From positions 2,752,001-2,816,000 of the forward strand of contig NZ_CP058908.1 of assembly GCF_021432765.1 (NCBI RefSeq): 64,000 bases of DNA, in the 5' to 3' direction. The position numbers and the translations under genes are program-made. Shown in pieces: positions 20,434 through 29,664 of the stretch (position 1 is the first letter of the stretch; every line of letters starts with the position of its first letter). Source of the DNA: Pseudomonas phenolilytica. GTDB taxonomy: Bacteria > Pseudomonadota > Gammaproteobacteria > Pseudomonadales > Pseudomonadaceae. Below the pieces are notes generated by a model. The model was not told where the DNA came from and ran no database searches. It saw nothing but the letters and a program-made list of their open reading frames with translations.

Positions 20434-21734
20434 GCGCCCGCGGCCTCGCAGATTGGCTGAGTTATCTTGAGCAACTGCACCCCTCGGCCATCGATATGGG
20501 GCTCGAGCGGGTTCGCGAGGTCGCGCAGCGGCTCGGCCTGGGGCGTCCCGCACGAAAGGTGATCACCGTCACCGGGACCAATGGCAAAGGTTCCAGTTGC
20601 GCCTTCATCGCCTCGTTGCTGCAGGCCCAGGGCCTCAGTGTCGGTGTCTACGCATCGCCGCATCTGCTGCGCTACAACGAGCGGGTGCGCATCGGGGGGC
20701 TGGAAGTTGATGATGACGCGCTCTGCGAGGCTTTCGAGGCTGTCGAACGGGCGCGAGAGAATACGTCACTTACCTATTTCGAGATGGGTACCTTGGCGGC
20801 TTTATGGCTTTTCCAGCGAGCCGGACTTGACGCCGCGGTTCTGGAGGTCGGCCTTGGCGGGCGACTGGACGCTGTCAATCTGATCGATGCCGATGTGGCG
20901 GTGATCACCAACATCGGTCTCGATCACGCCGAGTGGCTGGGCGATGATCGGGAAAGCGTCGGTTACGAAAAGGCGGGGATTCTCCGCCGCACCGTTCCGG
21001 CCGTATGCGGTGATCTGGAGCCACCAGTGTCGGTGCTGAGGCAGGCCGAGAAGCTGGAGGTGCCTTTGCATCTCCGTGGCCGGGATTACGATCTTGCGAG
21101 CGGGGTAGCCGGCTGGCACTGGCGCGGCGTCGATGTGGCCGGCCAATCACGCGAACTGCATGATCTCCCACTATTGTCGCTGCCGCTGGAGAATGCTGCG
21201 CTTGCGCTGCAGGTCTACGCGTTGCTGGATTTGCCGTGGCAACCCGAGACTCTGGCAAAGGCGTTACAGCAAACCCGCATCAGTGGCCGCTTCGACCGCC
21301 GGACGATTCGCTGGAACGGGCGCACGCTCACTCTGTTATTGGACGTCGCGCACAACCCCCATGCGGCCAGCTACCTGGCCAGCTATCTCGAACAACAGTT
21401 ATTGACCGGCCGGCGCCTGGCTGTGTTCGGTTTGCTGGCGGACAAGGACCTTGCCGGCATCCTGGATATCCTGCTGCCGCACGTGAGCGAGTGGGCGGTT
21501 GCGCCGCTTGCCAGCCCGCGTTCGCGCCCCGCGGCGGAATTGCACGCGGCCTTGGTTGAGCGCAAGGCCGCGGTGAGCACCCATGCATCGCTCATGCAGG
21601 CGCTAGAGTCGCAGTGCGAAAAAGCCGGTGAGCAGGACGAGATTCTGTTATTCGGATCGTTCTATTGCGTAGCCGAAGCGCTGCAATGGATCGCCACGCG
21701 TATGGAGGAAGCGGGAGATGGCACTGCTGGATAA
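20430..21734 (+). CDS. folC: Bifunctional dihydrofolate/folylpolyglutamate synthase
   Basis: 434 residues, Mur-ligase-fold enzyme that adds glutamate to dihydropteroate and folates. ATP-binding loop TGTNGKGSS at residues 48-56; [14 protein letters not shown] and [11 protein letters not shown] are conserved. ATGA overlap with accD upstream and 17-base overlap with the SPOR gene downstream show a tight operon. Confidence 0.96.
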   Translation: MSARGLADWLSYLEQLHPSAIDMGLERVREVAQRLGLGRPARKVITVTGTNGKGSSCAFIASLLQAQGLSVGVYASPHLLRYNERVRIGGLEVDDDALCEAFEAVERARENTSLTYFEMGTLAALWLFQRAGLDAAVLEVGLGGRLDAVNLIDADVAVITNIGLDHAEWLGDDRESVGYEKAGILRRTVPAVCGDLEPPVSVLRQAEKLEVPLHLRGRDYDLASGVAGWHWRGVDVAGQSRELHDLPLLSLPLENAALALQVYALLDLPWQPETLAKALQQTRISGRFDRRTIRWNGRTLTLLLDVAHNPHAASYLASYLEQQLLTGRRLAVFGLLADKDLAGILDILLPHVSEWAVAPLASPRSRPAAELHAALVERKAAVSTHASLMQALESQCEKAGEQDEILLFGSFYCVAEALQWIATRMEEAGDGTAG

Positions 21735-22320
21735 AGGATTGAAACAGCGCATGGTCGGCGCGTTGGTGCTGATCGCCCTGGCGGTGATCTTCGTGCCGAT
21801 GCTGTTCACTCGCGAAGACGACCTGCGCCATGTCGTTGTCGATGCCCCGGCTATGCCCAATACGCCGCCGGTGGCTCAGATCGAAATCGAGCCGGTGGAA
21901 GTCCCGGAACCTAAATCGATTCCCGAGGGTTTCGAGATCGTCGAAGACAATGCCAGTGCTCAGGCGGCGGCTGTCCCTTCAGCTGTGCCGACCGAGTCGC
22001 CGGCGGTGGCCGAGTCGGAGCAGGTGAAAGCTCCTGCGCAGGCGAATCCTGTACCGCAGCCTCGCGTGGATGCCGATAACCTGCCAGTGAGCTGGTCCAT
22101 CCAGTTGGCCAGCCTGTCCAATCGAGCGGGTGCAGAGAAGCTGCAGAAGACCCTGCGTGAGCAGGGCTATAACGCCTACATTCGCACCGCAGACGGAATG
22201 AACCGGGTGTTTGTCGGGCCACTCATCGAGCGTGACGAGGCCAACCGTTTGCGCGATCAGCTGCAGCGCCAGCAGAAGCTGAATGGTTTCGTGGTGCGCT
22301 TCAAACCGGAACCGCGCTGA
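21718..22320 (+). CDS. SPOR-domain inner-membrane protein (DedD-like)
   Basis: 200 residues. Short cytoplasmic start ([13 protein letters not shown]), one transmembrane helix (ALVLIALAVIFVPMLF), a Pro/Glu/Ala-rich periplasmic linker and a C-terminal SPOR domain near residues 124-198 (SWSIQLASLSNRAGAEKL...FVGPLIERDEANRL). SPOR domains bind denuded glycan at the division septum, so a role in cell division like DedD is likely. It lies in the conserved folC-SPOR-cvpA-purF order. Its SPOR domain is strikingly similar to the one on the nearby GspD. Confidence 0.9.
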   Translation: MALLDKGLKQRMVGALVLIALAVIFVPMLFTREDDLRHVVVDAPAMPNTPPVAQIEIEPVEVPEPKSIPEGFEIVEDNASAQAAAVPSAVPTESPAVAESEQVKAPAQANPVPQPRVDADNLPVSWSIQLASLSNRAGAEKLQKTLREQGYNAYIRTADGMNRVFVGPLIERDEANRLRDQLQRQQKLNGFVVRFKPEPR

Positions 22321-22455
22321 GCCGGACCAGATCCGGCGAGCGCGAGCTTTGTCGAGCGGGGGTTGCGCTCGGCGCGATCGCGCAGGGTGTTTGTGCTTAC
22401 TCCGTCGCCGGCCGTCTGCTAAAATGCGCCGCCTTTCCTCTATGCAGAAGACGTC

Positions 22456-23031
22456 GTGGTTTTTACCTGGGTCGATTGGATCATCATCGCCGTCGTTGCT
22501 GTCTCCAGTCTGATCAGTCTGAAGCGAGGCTTCGTCAAGGAAGCCTTGTCGCTGCTGACCTGGATCATTGCCGGGGTGATCGCCTGGATGTTCGGCGGTG
22601 CCTTGTCGCATCATCTGGCAGAGTTCATCAGCACGCCCTCGGCACGAATCATCGCGGCTTGCGCCATCCTGTTCATCGCCACGCTGCTAGTGGGGGCGCT
22701 GGTCAATTTCCTGATTGGTGAACTGATTCGGGTGACCGGTCTGTCCGGTACCGATCGTTTGTTGGGCATGGTATTCGGTGCGGCGCGTGGTGGACTGCTG
22801 GTGGTAGTGCTGGCCGGCTTGCTCAGCCTTGCGCCGGTTCAGGAGGATCTCTGGTGGAAGGAGTCGGTTCTGCTACCGCACTTTCTGCTGGTTGCCGATT
22901 GGTCCAAGAACCTGATTCTCGAGTTCAGCAGCCAATGGCTGGCCAGTTCGCTCGATCCGTCCGGTTCTGCAAAATTTATTGAAGACGCTTCTGGCAGTTT
23001 CCTGCCTGCGCGTCAGCCTGAAACAAACTGA
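22456..23031 (+). CDS. cvpA: CvpA family membrane protein
   Basis: 191 residues with about four transmembrane helices (VDWIIIAVVAVSSLISLKRGFVKEALSLL at the start is the CvpA signature). CvpA is linked to colicin V production and envelope stress in E. coli, and its exact role is unsettled. Start is GTG at 22456 with a weak AGAAG upstream. It lies 12 bases before purF, as in most gammaproteobacteria. Confidence 0.9.
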   Translation: MVFTWVDWIIIAVVAVSSLISLKRGFVKEALSLLTWIIAGVIAWMFGGALSHHLAEFISTPSARIIAACAILFIATLLVGALVNFLIGELIRVTGLSGTDRLLGMVFGAARGGLLVVVLAGLLSLAPVQEDLWWKESVLLPHFLLVADWSKNLILEFSSQWLASSLDPSGSAKFIEDASGSFLPARQPETN

Positions 23032-23043
23032 GAGGTTCCTTGC

Positions 23044-24549
23044 ATGTGTGGCATTGTCGGCATCGTCGGTAAGTCGAACGTCAATCAGGCGCTGTACGAC
23101 GCGCTTACCGTACTGCAGCATCGTGGGCAGGATGCCGCCGGTATCGTCACCAGCCACGACGATCGCCTGTTTCTGCGCAAGGACAACGGTCTGGTGCGAG
23201 ACGTGTTCCAGCAGCGTCACATGCAGCGTCTGATCGGTAATATGGGCATCGGCCACGTCCGCTACCCCACCGCCGGCAGTTCCAGTTCGGCCGAAGCGCA
23301 GCCGTTCTATGTCAACTCGCCCTACGGCATCACGTTGGCACACAACGGCAATCTGACCAATGTTGAGCAGCTCACCAAGGAAATCTACGAGTCGGATCTG
23401 CGCCATGTGAACACCAGCTCGGACTCGGAAGTGCTGCTCAACGTGTTCGCTCATGAACTGGCGGTACGCGGCAAGCTGCAGCCAACCGAGGAAGACGTGT
23501 TCGCCGCGGTCAGCAAGGTCCACGAACGCTGCCGAGGGGGGTATGCGGTTGTGGCTATGGTGACGGGCTACGGCATCGTTGGCTTCCGTGACCCAAATGC
23601 AATCCGTCCGATTGTCTTCGGCCAGCGTCATACCGATGAAGGCGTCGAGTACATGATCGCCTCGGAAAGCGTCTCGCTCGACGTGCTCGGCTTCACCGTG
23701 ATCCGTGACCTGTCGCCGGGTGAGGCGGTGTATATCACCACTGATGGCCGGTTGTTCACCCGTCAATGCGCGGACGCTCCGAAGCTCTCGCCGTGCATTT
23801 TCGAGTACGTCTATCTGGCGCGCTCCGATTCCCTGATGGATGGCGTGTCGGTGTACAAGGCGCGCCTGCGCATGGGCGAGAAACTGGCGGACAAGATTCT
23901 GCGCGAGCGTCCCGAGCATGATATCGACGTGGTTATCCCGATTCCGGATACCAGCCGTACTGCTGCGCTCGAACTGGCGAACCGGCTGGGGGTGAAATTC
24001 CGTGAAGGCTTCGTCAAGAATCGCTATATCGGCCGGACCTTCATCATGCCCGGCCAGGCAGCGCGCAAGAAGTCGGTGCGCCAGAAGCTCAACGCCATCG
24101 ACCTCGAATTCCGCGGCAAGAACGTGTTGCTGGTTGATGATTCGATCGTGCGTGGTACCACCTGCAAGCAGATCATCCAGATGGCGCGCGAGGCTGGCGC
24201 GAAGAATGTGTACTTCTGTTCGGCAGCGCCAGCGGTGCGCTACCCGAACGTTTACGGCATCGACATGCCCAGCGCCCATGAGCTGATCGCGCACAACCGC
24301 AGCACTGAGGAAGTGGCCGAGCTGATCGGCGCCGACTGGCTGATCTATCAGGACCTGGAGGATCTGATCGAAGCCGTCGGTGGCGGCAAGGTGAAGATCG
24401 AGCACTTCGATTGCGCGGTGTTCGATGGCAAGTACATCACCGGCGATATCGATGACGCCTATCTGCACCGGATCGAACAGGCGCGCAACGACCTCAGCAA
24501 GTCCAAGGCCAATGCCGTAAGCGCCATCATCGATCTGTACAACGACTAA
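23044..24549 (+). CDS. purF: Amidophosphoribosyltransferase
   Basis: 501 residues. Commits PRPP to purine synthesis using glutamine. Met-Cys start (MCGIVGIVG): the Cys becomes the N-terminal nucleophile. N-terminal Ntn-hydrolase domain, then the phosphoribosyltransferase domain with the PRPP loop [13 protein letters not shown] near residues 361-373. Ribosome site GAGAGGTTCCTTGC. Full length. Confidence 0.97.
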   Translation: MCGIVGIVGKSNVNQALYDALTVLQHRGQDAAGIVTSHDDRLFLRKDNGLVRDVFQQRHMQRLIGNMGIGHVRYPTAGSSSSAEAQPFYVNSPYGITLAHNGNLTNVEQLTKEIYESDLRHVNTSSDSEVLLNVFAHELAVRGKLQPTEEDVFAAVSKVHERCRGGYAVVAMVTGYGIVGFRDPNAIRPIVFGQRHTDEGVEYMIASESVSLDVLGFTVIRDLSPGEAVYITTDGRLFTRQCADAPKLSPCIFEYVYLARSDSLMDGVSVYKARLRMGEKLADKILRERPEHDIDVVIPIPDTSRTAALELANRLGVKFREGFVKNRYIGRTFIMPGQAARKKSVRQKLNAIDLEFRGKNVLLVDDSIVRGTTCKQIIQMAREAGAKNVYFCSAAPAVRYPNVYGIDMPSAHELIAHNRSTEEVAELIGADWLIYQDLEDLIEAVGGGKVKIEHFDCAVFDGKYITGDIDDAYLHRIEQARNDLSKSKANAVSAIIDLYND

Positions 24550-24591
24550 GCTGGGCGCCGCGGTGCGGCTGCGGCGCTGGAGGTAGCAAGA

Positions 24592-25803
24592 ATGACCACT
24601 GAGTGGGAAGCCGGGCGGCTGGACAGCGATCTCGACGGCGTCGGGATCGACACTCTGGCCGTACGTGCCGGGCAGCATCGCACCCCGGAGGCAGAGCACG
24701 GCGAGCCGCTGTTCTTCACCTCCAGCTATGTGTTTCGCAGCGCGTCAGCTGCGGCTGCGTGCTTTGCCGGTGAAGTCCCGGGTAACGTCTATTCGCGCTA
24801 CACCAACCCCACGGTGCGCACCTTCGAAGAGCGAATCGCGGCGTTGGAAGGTGCCGAGCAGGCCGTCGCGACGGCGTCCGGCATGGCCGCGATTCTGGCG
24901 ACCGTGATGAGCCTATGCTCGGCCGGCGATCATATTTTGGTGTCGCGCAGCGTGTTCGGCGCCACCGTTTCGTTGTTTGAGAAGTACTTCAAACGCTTCG
25001 GTGTGCAGGTCGACTACGTGCCACTGACCGATTTTTCGGCGTGGCAATCAGCCTTCAAGTCCAACACCAAACTGGTGTTCGTCGAGTCGCCGTCCAACCC
25101 GCTGGCGGAGTTGGTGGATATCGCTGCGCTGGCCCAACTCTGCCGAGCCAAAGGCGTATTGCTTGCGGTCGACAACTGCTTCTGCACGCCGGTGCTGCAG
25201 CAGCCTCTGGCGCTTGGCGCGGATATCGTCATTCATTCGGCGACCAAGTACATCGACGGGCAGGGGCGCTGTCTGGGCGGTGTGGTTGCGGGACGCTGCG
25301 AACAGATGAAGGAGATTGTCGGCTTCCTGCGTACCGCCGGTCCGACGCTCAGCCCGTTCAACGCCTGGGTCTTCCTCAAGGGGCTGGAAACCCTGCGCCT
25401 GCGCATGCAGGCCCATTGTGCCAGCGCACAGCAACTGGCCGAATGGCTGGAGCGCCAACCAGCGGTGGATCGGGTCTATTACGCAGGCTTGCCCAGCCAC
25501 CCGCAGCATGAACTGGCGAAGCGTCAGCAGAAGGGTTTTGGTGCTGTGTTGAGCTTCGAGGTCAAAGGAGGCAAGGAGGGTGCTTGGCGCTTCATCGATG
25601 CCACCCGACTGATTTCCATCACGGCCAACCTGGGCGACAGTAAGAGCACCATCACCCATCCGGCCTCGACTACGCACGGCCGACTGTCTGCCGAGGATCG
25701 CGCCAGCGCCGGCATCAGCGACAGTCTGATCCGCGTGGCGGTCGGGCTGGAAGATGTCGCTGATCTGCAGGCCGATCTGGCGCGCGGCCTCGCGGCGCTT
25801 TGA
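24592..25803 (+). CDS. metZ: O-succinylhomoserine sulfhydrylase
   Basis: 403-residue PLP enzyme of the Cys/Met gamma-lyase family. Makes homocysteine directly from O-succinylhomoserine and sulfide. PLP lysine is Lys219 in HSATKYIDGQGRCLGG. The family also includes MetB and MetC, but the purF-metZ order and the DTLAVRAGQHRTPEAEHGEPLFFTSSYVF start are those of Pseudomonas MetZ. Preceded by GGAGG. Confidence 0.92.
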   Translation: MTTEWEAGRLDSDLDGVGIDTLAVRAGQHRTPEAEHGEPLFFTSSYVFRSASAAAACFAGEVPGNVYSRYTNPTVRTFEERIAALEGAEQAVATASGMAAILATVMSLCSAGDHILVSRSVFGATVSLFEKYFKRFGVQVDYVPLTDFSAWQSAFKSNTKLVFVESPSNPLAELVDIAALAQLCRAKGVLLAVDNCFCTPVLQQPLALGADIVIHSATKYIDGQGRCLGGVVAGRCEQMKEIVGFLRTAGPTLSPFNAWVFLKGLETLRLRMQAHCASAQQLAEWLERQPAVDRVYYAGLPSHPQHELAKRQQKGFGAVLSFEVKGGKEGAWRFIDATRLISITANLGDSKSTITHPASTTHGRLSAEDRASAGISDSLIRVAVGLEDVADLQADLARGLAAL

Positions 25804-25855
25804 TTAGACCGAACGGCGGCTACTGCTGGCAGCCGTGCGAATGAGCCTCGGCGGC

Positions 25856-28105
25856 TTATTCGCGTGTAGGCTCGATTTTCAGCACGATGCCGTCCAGGCG
25901 TTGTTCCTTCGAGAGCTGCTCACGTAGGCGTACGGCCTCGTCGCGGCTCGCCAATGGTCCGACGTAGACCCGACTCGTATTGCTGCCTGGTCGAACATAA
26001 GCCTCATAGCCAAGTCCGACCAGGCGCTCGCGCATCGCTTCGGCATTAGCCGGGTTGCGCAGACTGGCCAGCTGAATCGCCCAGCTGCCTGTGGCGTTGG
26101 AGGGAGCGCTCGATTTGGTGCCGCGCGGCGGCGGAGGCGGTGCCAGCGAGCCTTGGCTTGGCTCGTTGGCGCGCAGATCGATGGCCGGCGCCGGTTCGCC
26201 CTGGCCATCGAACAGACGCTCGGGATTGGCGGGAAGAATGGTGGGGCTGGCCGAGTCAGTCTCGATCACGCGGATATCGCTGTACTTCTTGCCTGATAGC
26301 GCGGCCAGGCCTGCGCGGTCACGCACCACCGTAGGGCGTAGGAAGACCATCAGGTTGCGTTTGACATGACTCTCCTGCGTCGAGCGGAACAGCGCACCGA
26401 GCAACGGAATATCACCTAACAGCGGGACCTTGGAGTCGGTGCGGGTTACATCGTCCTGAATCAGGCCGCCGAGCACGATCACCTGGCCATCCTCGGCAAG
26501 AATGGTGCTCTTGATCGAGCGCTTGTTGGTGACCAGGTCCACAGCCTGTGCGGTGAGGCTCGCGGTCGGCGCGATGGACGAGATTTCCTGCTCGATCTGC
26601 AGACGCAGCGTGGCGCCCTCGTTGATGTGCGGGGTCACCTTCAGCGTAACGCCGATATCCTGCCGCTCGATGGTGGTGAACGGATTGTTCGCACCCGAGG
26701 AGTCGGTGGTATAGGCGCCGGTCTGGAACGGCACGTTCTGGCCGACGAGGATTTCGGCCTCTTGGTTGTCCAGCGTCAGCAGGCTCGGCGTCGACAACAG
26801 GTTGCTCTTGCTGTTGGACGACAGCGCGGTGATCAGCGCGCCGAAGCTGCGTGTACCGATGCCGATGATCGCACCGTCGGGCAGGTTGCTCGGTATCTCG
26901 TCTTCGTCGATGGCGTTCAGCACGCTGCCGATCGACAGCCCCGTGTTGCCGAAATTGACACCGCCTACACCACCCGTGCCGCCACGTGCATCGACTGCCC
27001 ACTGCACCCCCAGAGCGTCGCTGATATCGCCGGAAACCTCGACGATTGCAGCCTCGACCATGACCTGTGCGCGCGGCACATCCAGCTGGCGGACGATGCT
27101 CTCCAGCGTGCCGATCAGCTCCGGCTCGGCCAGCAGCACCAGGGCGTTGAGGCTTTCGTCGGCACGAATCAGGATGTTCTGGCTGCGGGTGGTGGTCGTT
27201 TCGCCTTCGCCGGAATCCTTCAGACCTTCAGAAATATCACCGAGGGTTTCGGCCAGCGACTTGGCATCGTTGTGCCGCAGGCGGATTACCCGCGTATTGG
27301 CCGAGCGGGTGGCGGGGGTGTCCAACGTCTGTGCCAGGCTGGCCAGCTTGCTGCGAGCCTGCGGTGGGCCGATGAAAATCAGCTGGTTGGTGCGCGAGTC
27401 GGCGATGATCTGCAGCCCGGCAGTGCTTTTCGCGTCTCCGCGAATCAAGGAGTTGCGCAGGACCTCGGCGATATCGGTGGCCCAGCCGTGGCGCAGATTG
27501 AGCACGCTGTAGTCGTCGCTCTCGGTGCGATCCAGTTGCCGTACCAGATCCTCGATGCGCGCGATGTTGGCGCTGCGGTCGCTGATGATCAGCGCGTTGG
27601 CAGACGTGACCGCAGCGAGATGGCCATACTGCGGTACTAGCGGGCGAATCAGCGGAATCAACTCGGTCGCCGCGGTGTGCTGAACCTGGATGACGCGCGT
27701 TTCAAGCTGATCGCCGCCGGCCGGACCGCCACCGGCCTCGGCCTTCGCCTCGGCGTTGGGCACGATGCGCGCGACCTCGCCCTGTGCCAGCACGCTGAAA
27801 CCGTGAGTCGCCATCACCGAAAGAAATAGCTGGTAGACCTCATCCATCGTCAGCGTGGCGTTGGATACGACGCTGACCTGGCCTTTGACCCGAGGGTCGA
27901 CGATGAACGTCTGGCCGCTGAGCTGGCTGACCTGATCGATGAATGCGCGGATGTCGGCATCCTTCAGGTTGATGGTCCAACCGTCTTCCTGGCTGGCGCT
28001 TGGCTCGATACCGGCATCGCCAGCTGCCGCCAGTGCAGCCGACGGCATGATCAGAACGCTGGAGAGGGTCAGGGCAAGCAACGGACGCATGAGAAACGGC
28101 GGCAT
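25856..28105 (-). CDS. gspD: Type II secretion secretin GspD/XcpQ with C-terminal SPOR domain
   Basis: 749 residues. Signal peptide, N0 domain (DGWTINLKDADIRAFIDQVSQLSGQTFIVD), repeated N1-N3 modules, then the secretin core (VPFQTGAYTT, VLGGLIQDDVTRTDSKVPLLGDIPLLGALFRS). After a Pro-rich linker (PPPPPRG) the last 76 residues or so form a SPOR domain (SWAIQLASLRNPANAEAMRE...VYVGPLASRDEAVRLREQL), which secretins normally lack. It follows gspC by 3 bases. It forms the outer-membrane pore of the type II system, but no other gsp/xcp gene besides gspC is in the window. Confidence 0.93.
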   Translation of the reverse strand: MPPFLMRPLLALTLSSVLIMPSAALAAAGDAGIEPSASQEDGWTINLKDADIRAFIDQVSQLSGQTFIVDPRVKGQVSVVSNATLTMDEVYQLFLSVMATHGFSVLAQGEVARIVPNAEAKAEAGGGPAGGDQLETRVIQVQHTAATELIPLIRPLVPQYGHLAAVTSANALIISDRSANIARIEDLVRQLDRTESDDYSVLNLRHGWATDIAEVLRNSLIRGDAKSTAGLQIIADSRTNQLIFIGPPQARSKLASLAQTLDTPATRSANTRVIRLRHNDAKSLAETLGDISEGLKDSGEGETTTTRSQNILIRADESLNALVLLAEPELIGTLESIVRQLDVPRAQVMVEAAIVEVSGDISDALGVQWAVDARGGTGGVGGVNFGNTGLSIGSVLNAIDEDEIPSNLPDGAIIGIGTRSFGALITALSSNSKSNLLSTPSLLTLDNQEAEILVGQNVPFQTGAYTTDSSGANNPFTTIERQDIGVTLKVTPHINEGATLRLQIEQEISSIAPTASLTAQAVDLVTNKRSIKSTILAEDGQVIVLGGLIQDDVTRTDSKVPLLGDIPLLGALFRSTQESHVKRNLMVFLRPTVVRDRAGLAALSGKKYSDIRVIETDSASPTILPANPERLFDGQGEPAPAIDLRANEPSQGSLAPPPPPRGTKSSAPSNATGSWAIQLASLRNPANAEAMRERLVGLGYEAYVRPGSNTSRVYVGPLASRDEAVRLREQLSKEQRLDGIVLKIEPTRE

Positions 28106-28108
28106 CGT

Positions 28109-28747
28109 TCAGTCATCTTCCTTGGTCGGTACGTTCGGGGTGGGCGAAGCGGGCGGGCTGACGGCGTTCTCCAGTTGCTGGCGTAGCGCCTCCATCTGTT
28201 GCTGCATTTCTTCGGTGCCCGCGTCTTCGGTCTCGTACGGTTGCACTGCTTCATCGGGAACGAACACCGGCGAACGTACCGCGGGAAAGTCCAGCCGTTC
28301 TATCTGGCCGTCGCGCATGAGTTGCACATGGTCAGGATGCACGCTGCGCAGTACCACGCCGCTTTGTAGTTCCTGGCCCTGCCAGACCAACTGGGGGGGC
28401 TGGCCGTCGAGCTGAATAATGGCGCTGGAGCGACTGGGGTCGGCATGCACGAAGCTGCCATGCAGGGTCACGCCTGAGGCGTTGGCCGTTGCACTGTTCT
28501 GGAGGGTAGGCGGCGCACTAAAAAGGGCATCCAGGCGCGCTGGATCGGAACTACCGATAGCGCTGGCGGCGGGAGGGCTGACCTCTACCGTGAGCGGGGC
28601 ACGGCTTAGTTGCCACACCGTTTCGATCTGCTTCGCCAGGTATATTCCGAAAAGGCAGACCAGCAGGGCGCTCAGGGCTAGCGGGGCGTGCTGTCGATAA
28701 TTCCGCAACGGTCCGGGCAAATACAAGCGAGTTACTCCATGCCGCAT
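28109..28747 (-). CDS. gspC: Type II secretion protein GspC/XcpP
   Basis: 212 residues. One membrane helix (HAPLALSALLVCLFGIYLA), the HR domain (VTLHGSFVHADPSRSSAIIQLDGQPPQLVWQGQEL...) that contacts GspD, and a C-terminal Glu/Gln-rich coiled coil (TEEMQQQMEALRQQLENAV) as in XcpP. The ATG at 28747 gives the longest frame; a TTG at 28726 lies 8 bases after GGAG and may be the true start. gspC-gspD is the xcpP-xcpQ pair of Pseudomonas. Confidence 0.85.
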   Translation of the reverse strand: MRHGVTRLYLPGPLRNYRQHAPLALSALLVCLFGIYLAKQIETVWQLSRAPLTVEVSPPAASAIGSSDPARLDALFSAPPTLQNSATANASGVTLHGSFVHADPSRSSAIIQLDGQPPQLVWQGQELQSGVVLRSVHPDHVQLMRDGQIERLDFPAVRSPVFVPDEAVQPYETEDAGTEEMQQQMEALRQQLENAVSPPASPTPNVPTKEDD

Positions 28748-28949
28748 CGTGATGTTATGTCCGTTACGTCTTCAACCTTAGGCACATATCGCGTTTTTCG
28801 ACAGGTGACCGTCGCGAGACCCGTCACGCCTGTTGCCGTCGCGGCAGAACAAAGACCGCAAGGCAGTGCGATAGTGCCGCGGCATGATTTCAAATCCGTG
28901 AGCCAGTAACGATGGACCCGCGGCGCGGTAAAAAAATCCAATGCCGCTG

Positions 28950-28978
28950 TTGACTTAGCAAGGGGGGATCAGTAAATT
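28950..28978 (+). promoter_or_regulatory. Sigma70 promoter of the tRNA-Val/tRNA-Asp unit
   Basis: TTGACT (28950-28955), 17-base spacer, TAAATT (28973-28978); a G-rich discriminator-like stretch lies in the spacer. Starts 20 bases before the first tRNA. Confidence 0.75.
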
Positions 28979-28998
28979 GCGCGCCTCGCAAGGCGATC

Positions 28999-29074
28999 GG
29001 CTGATTAGCTCAGCTGGGAGAGCACCTGCATCACACGCAGGGGGTCGGCGGTTCGATCCCGTCATCAGCCACCA
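28999..29074 (+). tRNA. tRNA-Val (CAC)
   Basis: 76-nt cloverleaf with encoded CCA. Anticodon stem CCTGC/GCAGG encloses loop ATCACAC, so the anticodon is CAC, reading GTG. Acceptor stem GGCTGAT pairs with ATCAGCC. Confidence 0.93.
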
Positions 29075-29092
29075 TCTTTGCGAGACCGACGC

Positions 29093-29169
29093 GCAGCGGT
29101 AGTTCAGTCGGTTAGAATACCGGCCTGTCACGCCGGGGGTCGCGGGTTCGAGTCCCGTCCGCTGCGCCA
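29093..29169 (+). tRNA. tRNA-Asp (GTC)
   Basis: 77-nt cloverleaf with encoded CCA; anticodon stem CCGGC/GCCGG with loop CTGTCAC. Follows tRNA-Val by 18 bases and shares its promoter and terminator. Confidence 0.96.
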
Positions 29170-29205
29170 TACATCTCCTTCTTTTCTGAAAGAGTGGAGC
29201 AAGAG

Positions 29206-29230
29206 AAGCTGCCAAGGGCAGCTTTTTTTG
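29206..29230 (+). terminator. Rho-independent terminator after tRNA-Asp
   Basis: 8-bp stem AAGCTGCC/GGCAGCTT with loop AAG, then a T run. Confidence 0.85.
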
Positions 29231-29334
29231 TGCCCGTCAAAACACCCTGCGGAACTCACGTTCCAGCCATCAGCTTAATCGTCGTCCTGGCGGGGCTGAC
29301 TAGCCATTTACCGAGCGGGTATCCCTTGCTGCGG

Positions 29335-29664
29335 CTAGTTCGCAGGCAATCTATCGGGTCCCTCTGGCACATAGATCATGCGTCCGTCGTTCAATCGGTA
29401 CGTGATGCCGGCCTTTGCACCCTGGCCCTCGCCAATCTCTGAGCTGGACTCGTACTGCTTCAGCGCCTGCCCGTCCTTGATCAACATGCGCATGTTCGCT
29501 TCGCCGGGATTCTCGACGACCACTACCTTGTCCTGCCGGAACGGGTTGAGCGGGTTCTGCACGATGACGATGAGCAGGATGCCGATCACCACCAGGAACA
29601 GATCGATAAGGTTGACCACCGAGAGCAGCGGGTCGTCTTCGTTGTCGTGCTCGAGAAAGCGCAT
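29335..29664 (-). CDS. DUF2149 protein, ExbD-like partner
   Basis: 109 residues. A short acidic cytoplasmic start (MRFLEHDNEDD), one transmembrane helix with an Asp near its start (VVNLIDLFLVVIGILLIVIV, Asp21), then a small periplasmic domain. DUF2149 genes are known beside ExbB-like and CobN-like genes. The position of Asp21 recalls the protonated Asp of ExbD/TolR, so an ion-driven stator partner is my inference. Its ATG overlaps the exbB stop. Last gene of the Zur-headed operon. Confidence 0.75.
   Translation of the reverse strand: MRFLEHDNEDDPLLSVVNLIDLFLVVIGILLIVIVQNPLNPFRQDKVVVVENPGEANMRMLIKDGQALKQYESSSEIGEGQGAKAGITYRLNDGRMIYVPEGPDRLPAN

Noticed and set aside
22873..24699. 608-codon open frame on the minus strand across purF
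   Set aside because: Antisense shadow of purF, which is complete and has all catalytic motifs; the shadow has no recognisable domains.
25804..25855. Possible terminator between convergent metZ and gspD (CGGCT/AGCCG)
   Set aside because: Only 5 bp and no T run; too weak to call.
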